A DNA stretch of 64,000 bases from Phymatolithon calcareum (GCA_977006965.1 OZ345365.1:930001-994000); one strand, 5' to 3'; counted from the stretch's first letter, positions 1 through 11,690 are shown. Made by a program: numbers and translations. The notes: a model not told the origin generated them from the letters alone.

Positions 1-40
1 AAACACTCATAAGACTGTAAGGGAGATGCGTTTCAGATGA
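1..40 (-). repeat. LINE-B 3' end fragment, cut by window edge
   Basis: Reverse complement of the LINE-B 3' terminus seen at 34586-34622 and 13125-13165, including the AAACGC arm of its terminal stem-loop. Only the last part of the element is in the window. Confidence 0.7.
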
Positions 41-661
41 CTTTAATTTAATGTTCACTGTCACCTAAAATTAAACGGAACAGCGCAAATTTGCATTGCA
101 ATTGGAAATTATTGTCCAATTTACATTATAATAGCTAAACCTCCGTACAAAAATAGAAAATTGCAATTCATTTCAAATTAATTGCAAAAAAGTTGATTTC
201 GGATATTCCCTTGATACAATTTTGAGAAATGACATTTCTTATTCAATGCAATTGTACGTCCAGTGTACGAACACTGCCCGAGCACTGCTCCGGAGACTCT
301 GCGAGTAAAGAGAACCTCCTTCAATTTTGGAGAAGGACTAGATGTACTATTCTTTGGCGGCTGTGCAGCAAAGCATTGTAAGCGAGTGATGACGCTCTGG
401 CAGATAGATCCTTGGAACAACAGCAAGAAGCTGAGAAACAAGCAGACATGAAGTTTTGAAAAGCAGGAGAACTAACGACTGGATCTGGATCTGGAAGCAC
501 TGTATAGAACCGGTCATGTCAGGGGCCGCCATGGGAATGGCCGGATATGCGTGGTTCAACAATGACAGCTCAGATGTGTGGGGTTGAATGAAGAGGTTTA
601 CTCGGTCGTTGATTGATACCTTCACCTTCTGAGGTTGGTCGAAGAGCCTAAATAGTAAGCA
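41..661. other. No gene recognised; AATTGC-rich stretch
   Basis: Positions 60-200 carry several TTGCAATT-type motifs and resemble 22010-22150, so this is probably a remnant of a hAT-type element related to the one at 670-3339. The remaining bases hold only short frames without recognisable motifs. No reliable gene is seen. Confidence 0.4.
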
Positions 662-803
662 GAGACAACCAGGGGTTGCGCCAATTTTATTGTTTGCGAT
701 TGCAGTCCCGGGTGAAATTTATCAATTTAATTGCTCAGTTTTGTTTGCAGCAATTCGCATTGCAATTTGAAGGCTTCCCACAATATAGACATCAATACTT
801 TAT

Positions 804-2623
804 TCAAGCAAGTTCATCTAGCTGCATGTAATCTTCATCTTCTTCGATAGCCCTCTCGACACGTTGATTTACAACCATATACATAGCCTGCTTCACGGTT
901 TGCTCATCCCACTAGGAGCGGTTGACTTTCAGAAAAAGCATCGCCTCAAAGACAATAGGAGATGTTCCCTTCCTATGGTCTAGTAGAATATACTTCGCCA
1001 TAGACCAAAGTCGCTCCATCTCAGCAACGGACCCCAGTATAAATTGGGAGTTAATGTATTCCTTCGATCCCGCGCTTCCGGTGTTCTTCTTCCGTTTCTA
1101 TAGCCGGTCGGTCATACTCATCGGTTCGTGCACATCAATCTCAGCATCTTGTTCCGTTCGTCTTTGTAATAGCCCCTTGCACCTCTCTTTCTCAACGTCT
1201 GACATGCTGTTCGTCTCCCCACGTTGGATTTTCACCACTCCTGACTCAAGTGAAGCACCTTTCACGATTTGAGAAGTCGGAGAGATATAGTAATCACCCA
1301 ACCGGAATGGATTGGAGATAATCAATTCCATCAAGTAACTTATCCAAAGCCATACGTGCATCCCATAGTGTTAGACCCCTCCTTTGCAGCTACATAGTCA
1401 CCGTGTTGATCTCGCCCAGCTGGTAAGTGAATTTAGCAACTCTATTCTTGAACGCGCTCCTTCGATCGATTACTTAGTCAGCATCTTCTGCATCCGCTGT
1501 TGCACTTAACGCACTTCTGATACGATTGAACCGTCGGGGCATGAGATGCTTTGTAGACCATCGGGTTGCATTGTTCATAACTGGACTGAGATTACATAAA
1601 TTTCGGAGAATCGCCCGGTTTTTTAGTCTCATTCGGCAGTTTCTCATCACATTATGCACAGACTCGATAGTTCTTCTCAATCATACGACGTACTTCCAAG
1701 TGTAACTTGTGGCTAGCACAGCCTACGTTCGGAATCTGCATCAGTTTGGCAATGAGTTTTTTAACGCTGCAATTGTCGGCTATCAGGCAAGTAGTCCATT
1801 CATGCACGTCGATTTTGTAGACATTGTGCATAATATCTTCAAAGAATCGAACATACGCTTCGGCAGTGAACTTGGTAACCTCTGACGTAGCCGTAGTACC
1901 AGAATCATTAGTTGCTTCCGATGCTTCACCAATAGGGCTTACGGCGATGAGCGGTGCAACTGGAACCTCTTCTTCGACCAAATTGCCATTCACTAGAACC
2001 TTGACCTTGCGGCAGTACGAAGCAAAAAAAACGACGTAATGGACCCCGTTATGAGTCCATGCGTCATGCATTAGAGCCCCACGCGTTTGCTTCATCTCAT
2101 CCGATATTGTGCGCTCAACCAGCTCGACAATCGAGAAAAGCACCTTCTTGAAAGTATCATGGCAGAACGCAGCGTCATGCTTGGAGAATGGACGAACTTC
2201 GCGGACCTCTACAAATCCAATTTGTAGAAACTTGAAAATGGTGAACCGAAGATAGCTGTTCATCGCCTTTTCACGTTCCGTGAGCTTCATCACCATTGAC
2301 GATTGAGCGGTGAACGACGACCTGGATCTCATCGTCTTGGCAAGAACGGCTCGGTGTATCTCTAGCAAATGTTCTTCGCTTCCACCTCCAATGCAACGCT
2401 TGAGATGATTGTATGGGTTGGAGAACCCAGTACCCTTTTCGAAGAAAAACTCACTTCCTCCAGTAGACTGATCACCTTTTGAGCAGAGATAGACGCAAAA
2501 TGGCACATTCCGTCGAGTTCAGCCTATTTGACGCGAGTGTATATCATGGGTTTCTTCTCGAATGAGCTTCATAAGCAGCTGCACAACTTGTTTCGGCTTT
2601 GGTTTCGGTGAAGATAGTGTCAT
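804..2623 (-). pseudogene. hAT transposase (BED finger to C-terminal dimerisation domain), degenerate
   Basis: This is the cut-and-paste transposase of the enclosing element. Reading from the ATG at 2623, a lysine/proline-rich start is followed by a BED-type zinc finger (cysteines near 2497 and a FSNPYNHLK stretch near 2420). Next comes a DAWTHNGVHY block typical of the hAT catalytic region, a DNC...CASHKLHLEV segment, a TRWSTKHLM motif (1474-1680) and a C-terminal hATC-like dimerisation segment ending at 804. Damage seen: an in-frame TGA at 2519-2521, where the second copy at 55047 has glycine; a frameshift near 1660; and further shifts or stops at 1100-1400 and near 915. AATAAA overlaps the stop. 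Confidence 0.88.
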
Positions 2624-2994
2624 CGCTAGCAGAGCGGAATGTGCTGGTACGTTGAACGAGGTGTGATAGGTGGGTTGGACTCGGCTGTGAAGCGGAATGC
2701 GTGAGAATTTCTGAGAAGGCTGATAGGTTTCAAATCAAGAGATCTAATGCTATCCCTTTTATACTTGAGATTGAACCATCGTGACTGCTGGACTCTAGTC
2801 GTAGCTAAAGACGTTCAAGCCGTTGTTCTGTATCTGGCTGGTAAATTGATCGATACAGCTGAGTAGATGATAGCACATGAATAGGCCCATTGTTGAAACC
2901 GTTTAGCGTCCAACGGCTCAATCTCGTCTTTATTTAACACAGCAAGAAGTAGCCATGGCCCAAGTGTCATAGATGTTTTGACGGCATACAGAAC

Positions 2995-3225
2995 GTACTC
3001 TGGGTATTTCTAGAACAAAGACCACGTACTGAACATAAGGTGAGTACGTAGATTCTTGCATCCGATTAATGTGCCCTGTCTAATGTTCATCTATGTACTC
3101 TGGGTATTATTAGAACAAAGACCACGTACTGAACATGAGGTGAGTACGTTGATTCCCTCAATATTCTGCTTTACTCGCCCCCCCCCCAATAACATTCTCC
3201 TGGTCCAATGCTCATCTACTACGAT
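2995..3225. repeat. 100 bp tandem duplication inside the hAT element
   Basis: The block at 2995-3055 recurs at 3095-3155 with few changes, an offset of exactly 100 bp, and a weaker third partial unit follows. It lies upstream of the transposase start, between the gene and the right terminal repeat. Confidence 0.75.
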
Positions 3226-3347
3226 CTTCAGTATTAGGTGCGACCAATTCGAATTGCAATTCAGTTCGAAGAACCAATTTGAGTGGAATTGGGAAGAATT
3301 GCAATTAAATTGATAGCAATGGAATTGGCGCAACCCCTGGAGACAAC

Positions 3348-4415
3348 ACACTAGATTGAAGATGACCTAACATGGGTTGGTAAGCGGACACCCACATGGG
3401 GAGGTCAGATAGCTTACCAAAACTAACACGGGCCACGTTAAGCGACGGCGAATGTATACTATTGGCCTCTAAATCTTGCGGCGACGAGGAACAAGAAACG
3501 ACAGTAACACTAACGAGACGGGAACTCGAAGTCGGCACAAATACATCCCGCGCATGAGGAGCACCTCCGATACAAGCACTTGGGAGAAGTTCCGGTGTTG
3601 AAGAAGCAGTCAGGGCGTTATACGTATTCGTTCTGTGAGCGCTCCCTTGTCTTGAAACTGCAAGCAACCAGGAAATGTCCATCATCTGCAGACCAGTGAC
3701 GGAGGATATTGGCAAACAGAATCCCGCAATCTACACACTGGACAAACTCAAGAAGAAAACAAGCACGGAGGATAGGCGGCGCAGAAGAGATAAAGAGAAA
3801 AGAAGAGTTTGGAAGATTTCCTTTCCGGATGGTCGTCGGTCGTCCATACGTTGTAAATCGATTTGTTTTTCTAGATTCAGGGAGCGCGAGTGATAGTTCA
3901 AGTCCACACTTCCCACAGAGTAGAACGACACCTGGCTGGATGTACACCTTCCGCGCCTAGCTTAGCCTGTCCCATTTAGAGCAAGCCTTAATCCCTAGTA
4001 AGAGCAGCCTCCACTTCAGAGTAAAGTTCTCTGGAGGAAGCTATCGCACTCCACCTTTTCTTGACTTCAACTCACCACAGAGAGACATCATTTGATATGC
4101 CTAAGTATTTGGGACGATTCCAATGTGGAAAGCAGAGTAAAATGCACCTTCTCGCTCGAGTTCTTGAGCCACAGTAGTTGCTGTGAAAGAACTGCATCGC
4201 AATTAGAGTATGTCTTTCACACTAAGATGAAGTAGCATGGATGCTCAAAAACGGTAGACAAGTGTTAGAAAAGGAAGCTCGCTCTGTACTCAGCGCCTAA
4301 GGAGCTCAGGCTCGTTCATTGCACTCGACCAACACATTGGCTCTAAAGACTGGTATGTAGTTCTTGGAGAGGGCTCTCGCTGCTCAATAAACCAATGTGA
4401 GTCTATATCAAGGAG
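3348..4415. other. No gene recognised
   Basis: Only short overlapping frames occur. The longest, 3618-3947 on the minus strand, shows two isolated CxxC pairs but no family signature and no clear start, so I do not call it. A purine-rich patch (3750-3800) and AT-rich DNA make up the rest. Confidence 0.4.
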
Positions 4416-4717
4416 GATATATGTTGATTTATTTCAAAAGCACCCAAGACCTCACTATGAGTAACGGGGCAGCTCTCAATTACTTCTAACTTACCGCATT
4501 CTATTTTCCTAACATTTCCTTGATTCGAGTTTCTCTCCATATGAGAGTTCGAGTTAGTCTTTTGCATTCATATTCAGTCTCTCTGTCCATCGTCTTAGAC
4601 CCGAGTATGCGTTGGAGTGCAATAACTTCAATTTCAGTACCGGGTTCGAAATACTCACGGAGGATTGATTTTCTCCACGACGGAGCTCTGTTAAAAATCA
4701 GTCTTAGGGATCTTAGT
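4416..4717 (-). mobile_element. LINE-C, 3' portion (split element)
   Basis: On the minus strand this encodes the C-terminal end of LINE-C ORF2 (ETEYECKRLTRTL...) and the LINE-C 3' end. It breaks off at 4717 within the R-x-R-x-L-x-x-IFNR motif. The missing upstream portion resumes at about 6343, so a later insertion separates the halves. Confidence 0.8.
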
Positions 4718-5923
4718 CTTGAGGACGACATATCACGGGGCTTCATCGAACTACGCGACTACACATCACGGGCCGTCATCATGCCACGCGACAATCCATC
4801 ACGGGGCTTCATCGTGCTCCCAGACGCTTTGTCACGAGGAGTGTCGTAAGTATCAATAATTTGGAGCGAACGCGGACACCCACACCGATATATCATGCCA
4901 CAGCACACTCCAATTCTTTGTCATGTATCCACGGCAATTCATCTGATTTCATCCTGTTTCCCGAGCTGTAATCAGCACAATCGCTGATCAGACTGTCTTT
5001 ATTCATGGTGTCCCTGGTATCGGCGTAGGTCTCAAAGATGACCGCATCTGCACGTGCGCACCTAAACGTTCATCTCTACTGAATTCCTTTTTTAAGGAAG
5101 ACGATCGATATTCTTGTATTCATTTGTTTCATTCTCTACTCCTGATTTGACATTCCGTTCGCGTGTGCGAGCGCAACGTCAATTCAGATTCTTTCGGCGA
5201 GCTCGTCTACTTGTTCAGCATCGGCTGACATGAAGTAGTATAAGTAGCTGCCCTCAGTTCTAATAAACTCTCTCGGACAAGTACTTGTCAAACCTCATCA
5301 AACAACACTCGCCTCAAAGCAAACGAACGCTCTCTGCTGCAACTGACCGCCGCTTGAACCACTTCGCACAAATGGAGCTTGGAAGTGATGGTTCATCATA
5401 TCATGCCACAGCACACTCCAATTCTTTGTCATGTATCCACGGCAATTCATCTGATTTCATCCTGTTTCCCGAGCTGTAATCAGCACAATCGCTGATCAGA
5501 CTGTCTTTATTCATGATTTGTCCGCTGGGTATCGATCGTCTTCCTTAAATAAGGAATTCAGTAGAGATGAACGTTTAGGTGCGCACGTGCAGATGCGGTC
5601 ATCTTTGAGACCTACGCCGATACCAGGGACACCATGAATAAAGACAGTCTGATCAGCGATTGTGCTGATTACAGCTCGGGAAACAGGATGAAATCAGATG
5701 AATTGCCGTGGATACATGACAAAGAATTGGAGTGTGCTGTGGCATGATATATCGGTGTGGGTGTCCGCGTTCGCTCCAAAATAATTGCTACTTACGACAC
5801 TCCTCGTGACAAAGCGTCTGGCAGCACGATGAAGCCCCGTGATGGATTGTCGCGTGGCATGATGACGGCCCGTGATGTGTAGTCGCGTAGTTCGATGAAG
5901 CCCCGTGATATGTCGTCCTCAAG
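4718..5923. mobile_element. Long-inverted-repeat (foldback or Mutator-like) element
   Basis: The arms 4718-5110 and 5530-5923 are near-perfect reverse complements of about 393 bp. The 419 bp centre contains a third, direct copy of part of the arm (5395-5515 matches 4889-5015). Once the adjacent LTR is removed, the flanks read TTAGTCTTG and CAAGCCTTG. These could be an eroded 9 bp target duplication of the kind left by Mutator-like elements. No transposase frame is present, so it is non-autonomous. Confidence 0.75.
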
Positions 5924-6337
5924 TGTGGCTGAAAAGCCTTAAATGAAATGAAGGGACATGCGGCTAAACAGCAGATGTGAAAGGAACAACACAAATGGTT
6001 GTGAAGAAAGAAATGTAAGTGTATTGATGATTGTTCTTATTGTCTTCCTCTGTATATCGGTCGATTGCGGCGTGCTATATACTGATGCGACGCGCAATCT
6101 ATGCCTCTGTTCTGGACGAGAGTGTGTGTTCCAGCAACTCAGGAACAGAAGGCCTAAAAGAGGAAACGAGAGAACCAAATGCGCGCGGAATGTGAACCGG
6201 CGCGCAGATGTTGCTGAATCGGGATGACCGGCGCGAGAATGCGCGCGGGATTGCATCCAGCCGGCGAGTGATACCAAATAGGGGATCACTTTGGTTGGAG
6301 CTTGTTTTAGATGACGCGCGATATGCAGCGCGTAACA
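5924..6337 (+). mobile_element. Small solo LTR, 414 bp
   Basis: The segment starts TGTGGCTG and ends GCGCGTAACA, giving TG...CA termini. It is flanked by a perfect 5 bp duplication TCAAG at 5919-5923 and 6338-6342. The left TCAAG is the very end of the foldback element, so the LTR inserted after it. Strand is arbitrary. Confidence 0.72.
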
Positions 6338-6342
6338 TCAAG

Positions 6343-6693
6343 CCTTGTCGACCTGTCCCTTATTTGTAGCACTCCTGGCAACTTCTTAGGCTTGTTTATC
6401 GGGTTTTTCACTGAGCGATCCTCTTCGCATTTTTGCCACACTTGGATTGCATCTTCTAATCGCCGCTTCTTTGACACTATACCTTCTTCTGCTTGTTTCA
6501 ATCCTTTGCTGAGGTGCTCCTCGTTTCTGAGATACTTAATGTCCTTCGATACTTCTACCATATCCTCCTGTCTTCCTCGGTATTCTTCTCCATGTTCCAG
6601 ATACGTTTTCCGTTTTAAAAGGCTTAAAGCAAACCTTTCCGCTTCGTGAGTCCTCCTCACCTCCGGACTATCTAGCCGACAGAGCACACTCCT
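6343..6693 (-). mobile_element. LINE-C, 5' portion of the split element
   Basis: Minus-strand translation gives the LINE-C ORF2 segment after the RT: LCRLDSPEVRR..., a charged region with KQAEEGIVSKKRRL, and LPGVLQIRDRSTRL, where it breaks. It lines up with 51190-51545 of the better LINE-C copy. Together with 4416-4717 it reconstitutes one 5'-truncated element. Confidence 0.8.
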
Positions 6694-7055
6694 CTATACT
6701 GGTTCGAATTCCAGTAGCTTGTAGCTTAATCTCGAAAATTATGTGGTGTCTTTTCGGGACTACAGGAGCAATTTTGATGGTCATGAAACTTAAATCTTGG
6801 AAAAGGTTGATATGGAAGGATTGGTGCGGGCAGGATTCAGTTGTTAGGAAACTCTTCGTTCTTGATCTCGATAACGGCATTTCAGGGTCTCATGTCATCA
6901 ACTTGAAGCTCTTAAAAATCATACGGTTACTTGGCTAACAATCATGAAGCAAGGTGCATGTCTTAATCGGACGCACTTAAAGTAACACGAAAGCAGTATC
7001 ACCAAATTTTCACATTTTGTTGCTCTATCGAGCTTGACACATAACGAGCACTCCC
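6694..7055. other. No gene recognised upstream of the 7098 gene
   Basis: Short frames only. This may contain the promoter of the gene that follows, but I see no clear TATA element in a convincing position. Confidence 0.35.
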
Positions 7056-7097
7056 ATACCACTAGATACAAGCAGGTTTGATCTTGCAATCCCCAAG

Positions 7098-7772
7098 ATG
7101 ATAACTGCACTTCAATGTGCAGAACACGACTATATGGTTGCGGAATCAAATTACCGTGACGCGCTAGACACGGTAAGCAATCTTCGATGGAAGAAACACA
7201 TACCCTTCATTCTGAACAAGAAGAGGAACTGTCTTCGTGTGGCCCTGCATATGTTCAAGTCAGCCATTGTGAACCTGCAGCAGCACCAGGTGGCGGAAAA
7301 AGCAATCTCATCAGTGCCAATCTCGTCTGAGGATCTCATGGTAGAGCTCTCAGCTTTGGATCATTTGAAAATGGCCATTTTGCTTCTCGGTCAGGTTTTT
7401 TACACATTCAGCCCAAAGGCGAAGTATGTGTCATCCTTTCAGAATGATCACGTGGCGTCTGAAGTTTTGGCTTTAGACCATGATATGAAATATATGTTTG
7501 CTAAGCAACAGTTTAATCACGGAACTGTCCAAATGTACAAGGCTGCTCATGTTTCGAAAAAAATGCAACTCTATTATCCACTGGGGCTCATGGACAGTGC
7601 CCAGGGCGTTTTAGACACAATGCACCGGAGCATGAATGCTCCACAAATGAGTTCAGAACGTGCACAGTTCGTCAGACTCTTGCAATATTCACTGTCCTCT
7701 TTAAAAACGAGTTCTCATGATCAGGAGATAACCGTACAGATGTACAGGAGGGAGCTTGATGGGAAAAATTAA
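7098..7772 (+). CDS. Unknown protein family X, copy 1 (224 aa, intact)
   Basis: Function unknown. It encodes 224 residues, mostly helical and charged, with no signal peptide or membrane span apparent. Homologues lie at 53053-53727 (minus) and 55694-56335 (plus). All three share an N-terminal Y-x-[IV]-AE-x-x-Y segment, [RK]FIP or HIPF followed by basic residues, a central LSAL(D/E)xLxxAI...GQ(V/T)FF-like block, and a C-terminal QE-x-T-x-Q motif. Similarity continues upstream of ATG 7098 to an ATA codon at 7056, exactly where copy 3 has its ATG. The present start may therefore be secondary. This is the only copy without an internal stop. Confidence 0.72.
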   Translation: MITALQCAEHDYMVAESNYRDALDTVSNLRWKKHIPFILNKKRNCLRVALHMFKSAIVNLQQHQVAEKAISSVPISSEDLMVELSALDHLKMAILLLGQVFYTFSPKAKYVSSFQNDHVASEVLALDHDMKYMFAKQQFNHGTVQMYKAAHVSKKMQLYYPLGLMDSAQGVLDTMHRSMNAPQMSSERAQFVRLLQYSLSSLKTSSHDQEITVQMYRRELDGKN

Positions 7773-8139
7773 AAAATACTATTGCCAGTCCCAAATAGAT
7801 TATTTTTAAGAGCCCCATAGTCTTAGCTATTCTACTGCCTCTCATTTGGCCAATGCGATAGTCTCCGGATACAGAACTTTACACTTTCAATACAAAAGTT
7901 GTGATATGAGAAGAACGAAGAGGGAATGGAAAGTTTCAGTTCAAAGGAAAGGCTCCTGAACGTTTGTGAAATTTGGTAAGGGTTGAGTTGTCTCTAGCCT
8001 ACATAAAGGTCAGGCCACATGTGTTGCTCATACTATTGGTATCGACATTCTCAGCCAGAACGCCACGATGACTGTAAGAACATGTTCTGTCTCTACAGCA
8101 TATGAGGGCAAGACTTTCTCAGGAGCCAACTCTTGTCGG
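7773..8139. other. Spacer, no gene recognised
   Basis: AT-rich DNA between family X copy 1 and a LINE-D remnant. The frame starting at 8068 runs into LINE-D sequence and is not convincing as a gene. Confidence 0.4.
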
Positions 8140-8352
8140 ACGCACTCTCAAAAGAAGGCAGCACTTGAAGAGCTCCTGGCCATGTTCCCGGCTACGACAA
8201 CCCACATCCCTACTCAGCAGAGTACTCACTTCCTACAAATCGGACTGTTTTCCCCGTCAAGGTCCCTCACGAGTCCAGAGGATCACCCACACCGAGCGTC
8301 GGCAAATGCGTTGGTAACTATTAAGTAAAAAATCTACCTTCTTATTTTTTGG
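8140..8352 (+). mobile_element. LINE-D 3' remnant
   Basis: It translates to ALEELLAMF, the C-terminal end of LINE-D ORF2 (compare ALEELLTMF at 18505), followed by the family 3' UTR ending GTTGGTAACTATTAAGT. It is 5'-truncated and diverged. Confidence 0.7.
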
Positions 8353-8879
8353 TAGTGATTGACAATATTTCCGATTCCTTCAATGTTCAAATGCAAGTTC
8401 AGAACCTTGCTTGGACGTTCCGACGTTTTGAATTATCTCTTCCAATTATTGACGTCGCGTGTACTACTCCGTGGTGCGCCCAGCCATCCTCGAATGCGTC
8501 TCCGTGCGTCTCATTCAGGCGGCTCCATTTTAACTGTTTTATTATAATTGTACGAGAAAGCTGTTCCACGGGCCTGTGGGTGTACGGTATTAGCTTGAAA
8601 GGGCATAGATACAGAACCAGTACTGGACACTGAGATTCGTGCGTGTACGTGTAGCGAATATTAGTTTGGGAATAAGATAAAGTATCCCTAAAACTTCAAC
8701 TTTTGCTTGAAAACGCTGGAAATCTTCCCGAACTCTCCGTACATTCCATGATGGAATGATGGGCTATCAGAGGAGCCTTCTTGAGAAGTCATCAAAATCG
8801 CGGCATGGAGCCATTCAAAAATGTCCTCATTGCCAGTTATTATTTTGTGGACTGGTTACGAGGACGCGGCATAGGTTTC
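8353..8879. other. Spacer, no gene recognised
   Basis: No frame here shows a recognisable domain, and it may include eroded 5' LINE-A sequence near its end. Confidence 0.35.
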
Positions 8880-8951
8880 ACTGGCCGATTCCAACACCTC
8901 AGAGCAGCTACATCAGTGGTACAAGAAACTGGTGAAGACCTGGTGTGACCC

Positions 8952-10899
8952 TTGGAGGGTAAAAAACGAATTCCCTCGCGCGACAAACCGTTTTGGAGAA
9001 ACGAACTGGACAAACTGGCCCTTAAGCGAAAAAAACTATACAAACGAGCTAGAGTAACCCAATTACCAGAAGACTGGCGCAGATATCACGAACGCAAGTA
9101 TCAAGTGAGAACCAAAGTCAACCAGCGAAAGAGCGAGCAATATACGGAATACATCTCTGAACGCGAAGAGAAAGATGGTCCAGCGGCGGTGAAGCAGCTG
9201 GCCAGGATGAGGAAAAAAGGGAGAGCAACTCGCAACAAGATAACTGGAAGACCAATGAACCATGCACTACTCTCGGCACACATTTCGAGAACTTGTCAAA
9301 GCACCGAAAAGTGGCAACCTGGCCCCAGGAAGTTCCGCTGTCCCGAAGGAATGAAGGAATCAATCGAAACAGCCATTCGGAAGTCCCCAACCGGAAAAGC
9401 TCCAGGTATGGACGAGGTCAAGTCTGAAATGCTGAAGCTAGACGCACCCCTGAACGTGGAGGTCCTTACAGCCCTATGGGAAGCCTGCGGGAAGTGCGCA
9501 GACATGCCAATGTACTGGCAGAAGGCCCTGTTGGTACCTATTCACAAGAAGGGACCACACCAGGAACCTGAAAATTATCGCCCAATATCCCTGCTTAGTC
9601 ATACAAGGAAAGTTATTGAAACGGCAATCGAAAGTATGCTCCGCGAGGTATACTCCAACCACTGGTTCCAACTCGGGTTCCAGAAAGGGAAAGTACAGAA
9701 CTCGCAATATAGGAGCCACGGAGCTATTGAAAGGCCAACAAAGGTGCGTAGCAGTACTGGACCTCAAGGTTGCATACGACACCGTCCCAAGAAAACATTT
9801 GATGAACACAGGTACTGCCACCACAGCTATGCGCTATGACAGAAGCATTCCTGACTCCGCCCTGGGTGTCAACCATCGGAGATACTGATAAGAACTGGTT
9901 TCTAGTGGACAGAGGAGTACCACAAGTGTCCCCTCTCAGTCCAAATCTTTACAACATCTTCATGGATGACTTTGTGGAACGCTTGGGAGAAGTGCCCAGA
10001 GATTGGGCCGACGTCCCTTCAATCCTCTTAGAAGACGACGTAATTCTTCTAGCGTAATAACCCTTTGCTCTTCAGGGATTGCTAGACAAACCCACTCAAT
10101 GGGCCCAAGAACGCGGGATGACATGGAACACGAAGCGAGGAAAAAGCGAGATACTTGAATTGGATGAGACATCGGGCGTGACATTCCAGCTGGCTAATAA
10201 GGCCCTCGCACATGTCGCGGAAGTCACCTACCTCGGAGCATCCCTAGGACCGGAGGGGGTTACTGCTACTCTGATGTTGCAACGCCTCAAGACGCAAAAA
10301 CCGCTCTGTTCGAGCTCCATGCACTAGGGGTATTCAAGAAGGGAATTGACATACATAAATTCATCCAGGTATACAAGGCATTAATCCAGCCACGTTGGGA
10401 GTACGCTATGCACTTAACACCGTGAACAGAAAATGCCCAAAGCGCGGCCAAGGAAGTTGAACAAACGTTTTTAAGACAAGTCTTCGGGCCACTGGCACGA
10501 GGAAAGACTGATAGACGTCGCCTACTCTGTCGAATCCAAGCTGCTTCGCATCGACGAGAAATACTAGCTTTCAAGATGTTGAAAAGGACCATGGCGAAAG
10601 AAGGAAAGTTTCTGGAGGAACCGCCAGAGAGAAGAAACCCAGAAGAGCTTCAAGCCACAAGTAATGACATCACAGCGATGGATACCGGAGAACCGTTTGA
10701 AGAAGCGATGAAGCACGTAATAGCGAACCAATCTGCAGAAGCACTTCGATTAACGTTCCTGACAAAGGAAGGAAAGACCCTTGAATCGAAGAGAAAGAGG
10801 AAATTTCGTACGACAAGACAAGAAAACTCCCTGCAATACTTAAATTTCCACAACTGAAACACAGGCAACTGGCGGTTCAGTACGCCTTTGGAAGATTTC
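8952..10899 (+). pseudogene. LINE-A ORF2 reverse transcriptase, frameshifted
   Basis: The ORF copies element RNA into DNA at a nicked target. A basic linker is followed by RT blocks: GKAPGMDEV (near 9400), KKGPHQEPENYRPISLL (9547-9597), a VAVLDLKVAYD palm block (9750-9780), VPQVSPLSPNLYNIF (9918-9960) and the catalytic box as LEDDV at about 10028-10042, where FADD is usual. After that come the thumb-like PRWEYAMHLTP block (near 10400) and the lineage-specific KHRQLAVQYAFGRF motif ending at the LTR insertion. Frameshifts occur near 9690 and 9830, stops at 10055-10060 and 10423, so it is dead. Confidence 0.85.
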
Positions 10900-11051
10900 T
10901 GTAGTGCAATGCAGAAGGCAAAAAAACCACACAAACAAGAAGCATGAGGACGAACAGAATAAAAGGGAGTATTGGTAGTTGTGGCACAGCTCGTACTTGC
11001 GGCACGATCGTAGGACGGGAACGTCCTGGCGTCCGTGAGGCCGTCGCCGAT

Positions 11052-11167
11052 AAGGCGGAATGGATGATCACTTCGCCTCGAAGACGGAATGGATAATCAC
11101 GTCGCCTCAAAGGCGGGATGAATGATGACTTCGCCTCGAAGGCGGAATGGATAGAGTCGTCGCTGCG
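11052..11167. repeat. 29 bp minisatellite, four units
   Basis: Four head-to-tail 29 bp units, each starting AARRCGGRAT. Unit junctions read CGCCTCGAAGGCG, a short palindrome, so the array can form a series of hairpins. It lies inside the LTR-like element. Confidence 0.8.
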
Positions 11168-11690
11168 AAAGCGGAAAGAAACGAAACGGAAAGAACTTCG
11201 CCTGGATGGCGGAATGCAAGAACTGTCGGGATCCTTGAACGGTCTGTGTCGGGATCGTGCGGCGAATGACTCAACGCCCATTGCTTGGGGTAGTAAGAGA
11301 GACGCACACACAAAGGTCAGCTAGATGAGGTTTTGCCCCGTGCGCGAACGCGGATGCAACGTTGTGAGTTGCACGATACGACGGTACGAAGATGCCGTGA
11401 TGGATGTGGATGGGGAACATCCACCCGAAGCGTCAACGGGTCGAGCTAGCGACGGATGCGAGCGCAAAGCCAAGCAGTTGAGTCTACGAGCGGGATTCAC
11501 CGCCCTCTTTACTTTAGGTCAGCGCCGTCGTGGTTTATAACCACTCGAGGTGATCTCTAAGCTATCTTACAGCGCATGCGAGACAACGTGTACTACTGGT
11601 CCATAAAGGATCACGATACTAACTCGCGAGTCATTTCCAGACCATTGGGATGGAAGAAATGCACAGGCGTCGGTCGCGAGAAAAGGAAGG

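Larger units (their letters stand above)
670..3339 (-). mobile_element. Complete hAT-superfamily DNA transposon
   Basis: The 2,670 bp element has 17 bp perfect terminal inverted repeats CAGGGGTTGCGCCAATT. It is flanked by a perfect 8 bp target duplication GAGACAAC at 662-669 and 3340-3347. CAGGG-type termini and 8 bp duplications are hallmarks of hAT elements. Both subterminal zones (690-780 and 3235-3320) are dense in AATTGC/TTGCAATT, likely transposase-binding repeats. The single gene runs on the minus strand and is broken, so the copy is probably immobile. A shorter relative lies at 54436-55545. Confidence 0.93.

Noticed and set aside
922-1272. Plus-strand frame inside the hAT element
   Set aside because: Opposite strand to the transposase, whose C-terminal dimerisation segment is readable here.
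3618-3947. Minus-strand frame with two CxxC pairs
   Set aside because: Too short and irregular for a recognised zinc finger and without a good start.
4889-5515. Tandem gene duplication
   Set aside because: The repeated block is an arm segment of the foldback element and has no conserved reading frame.
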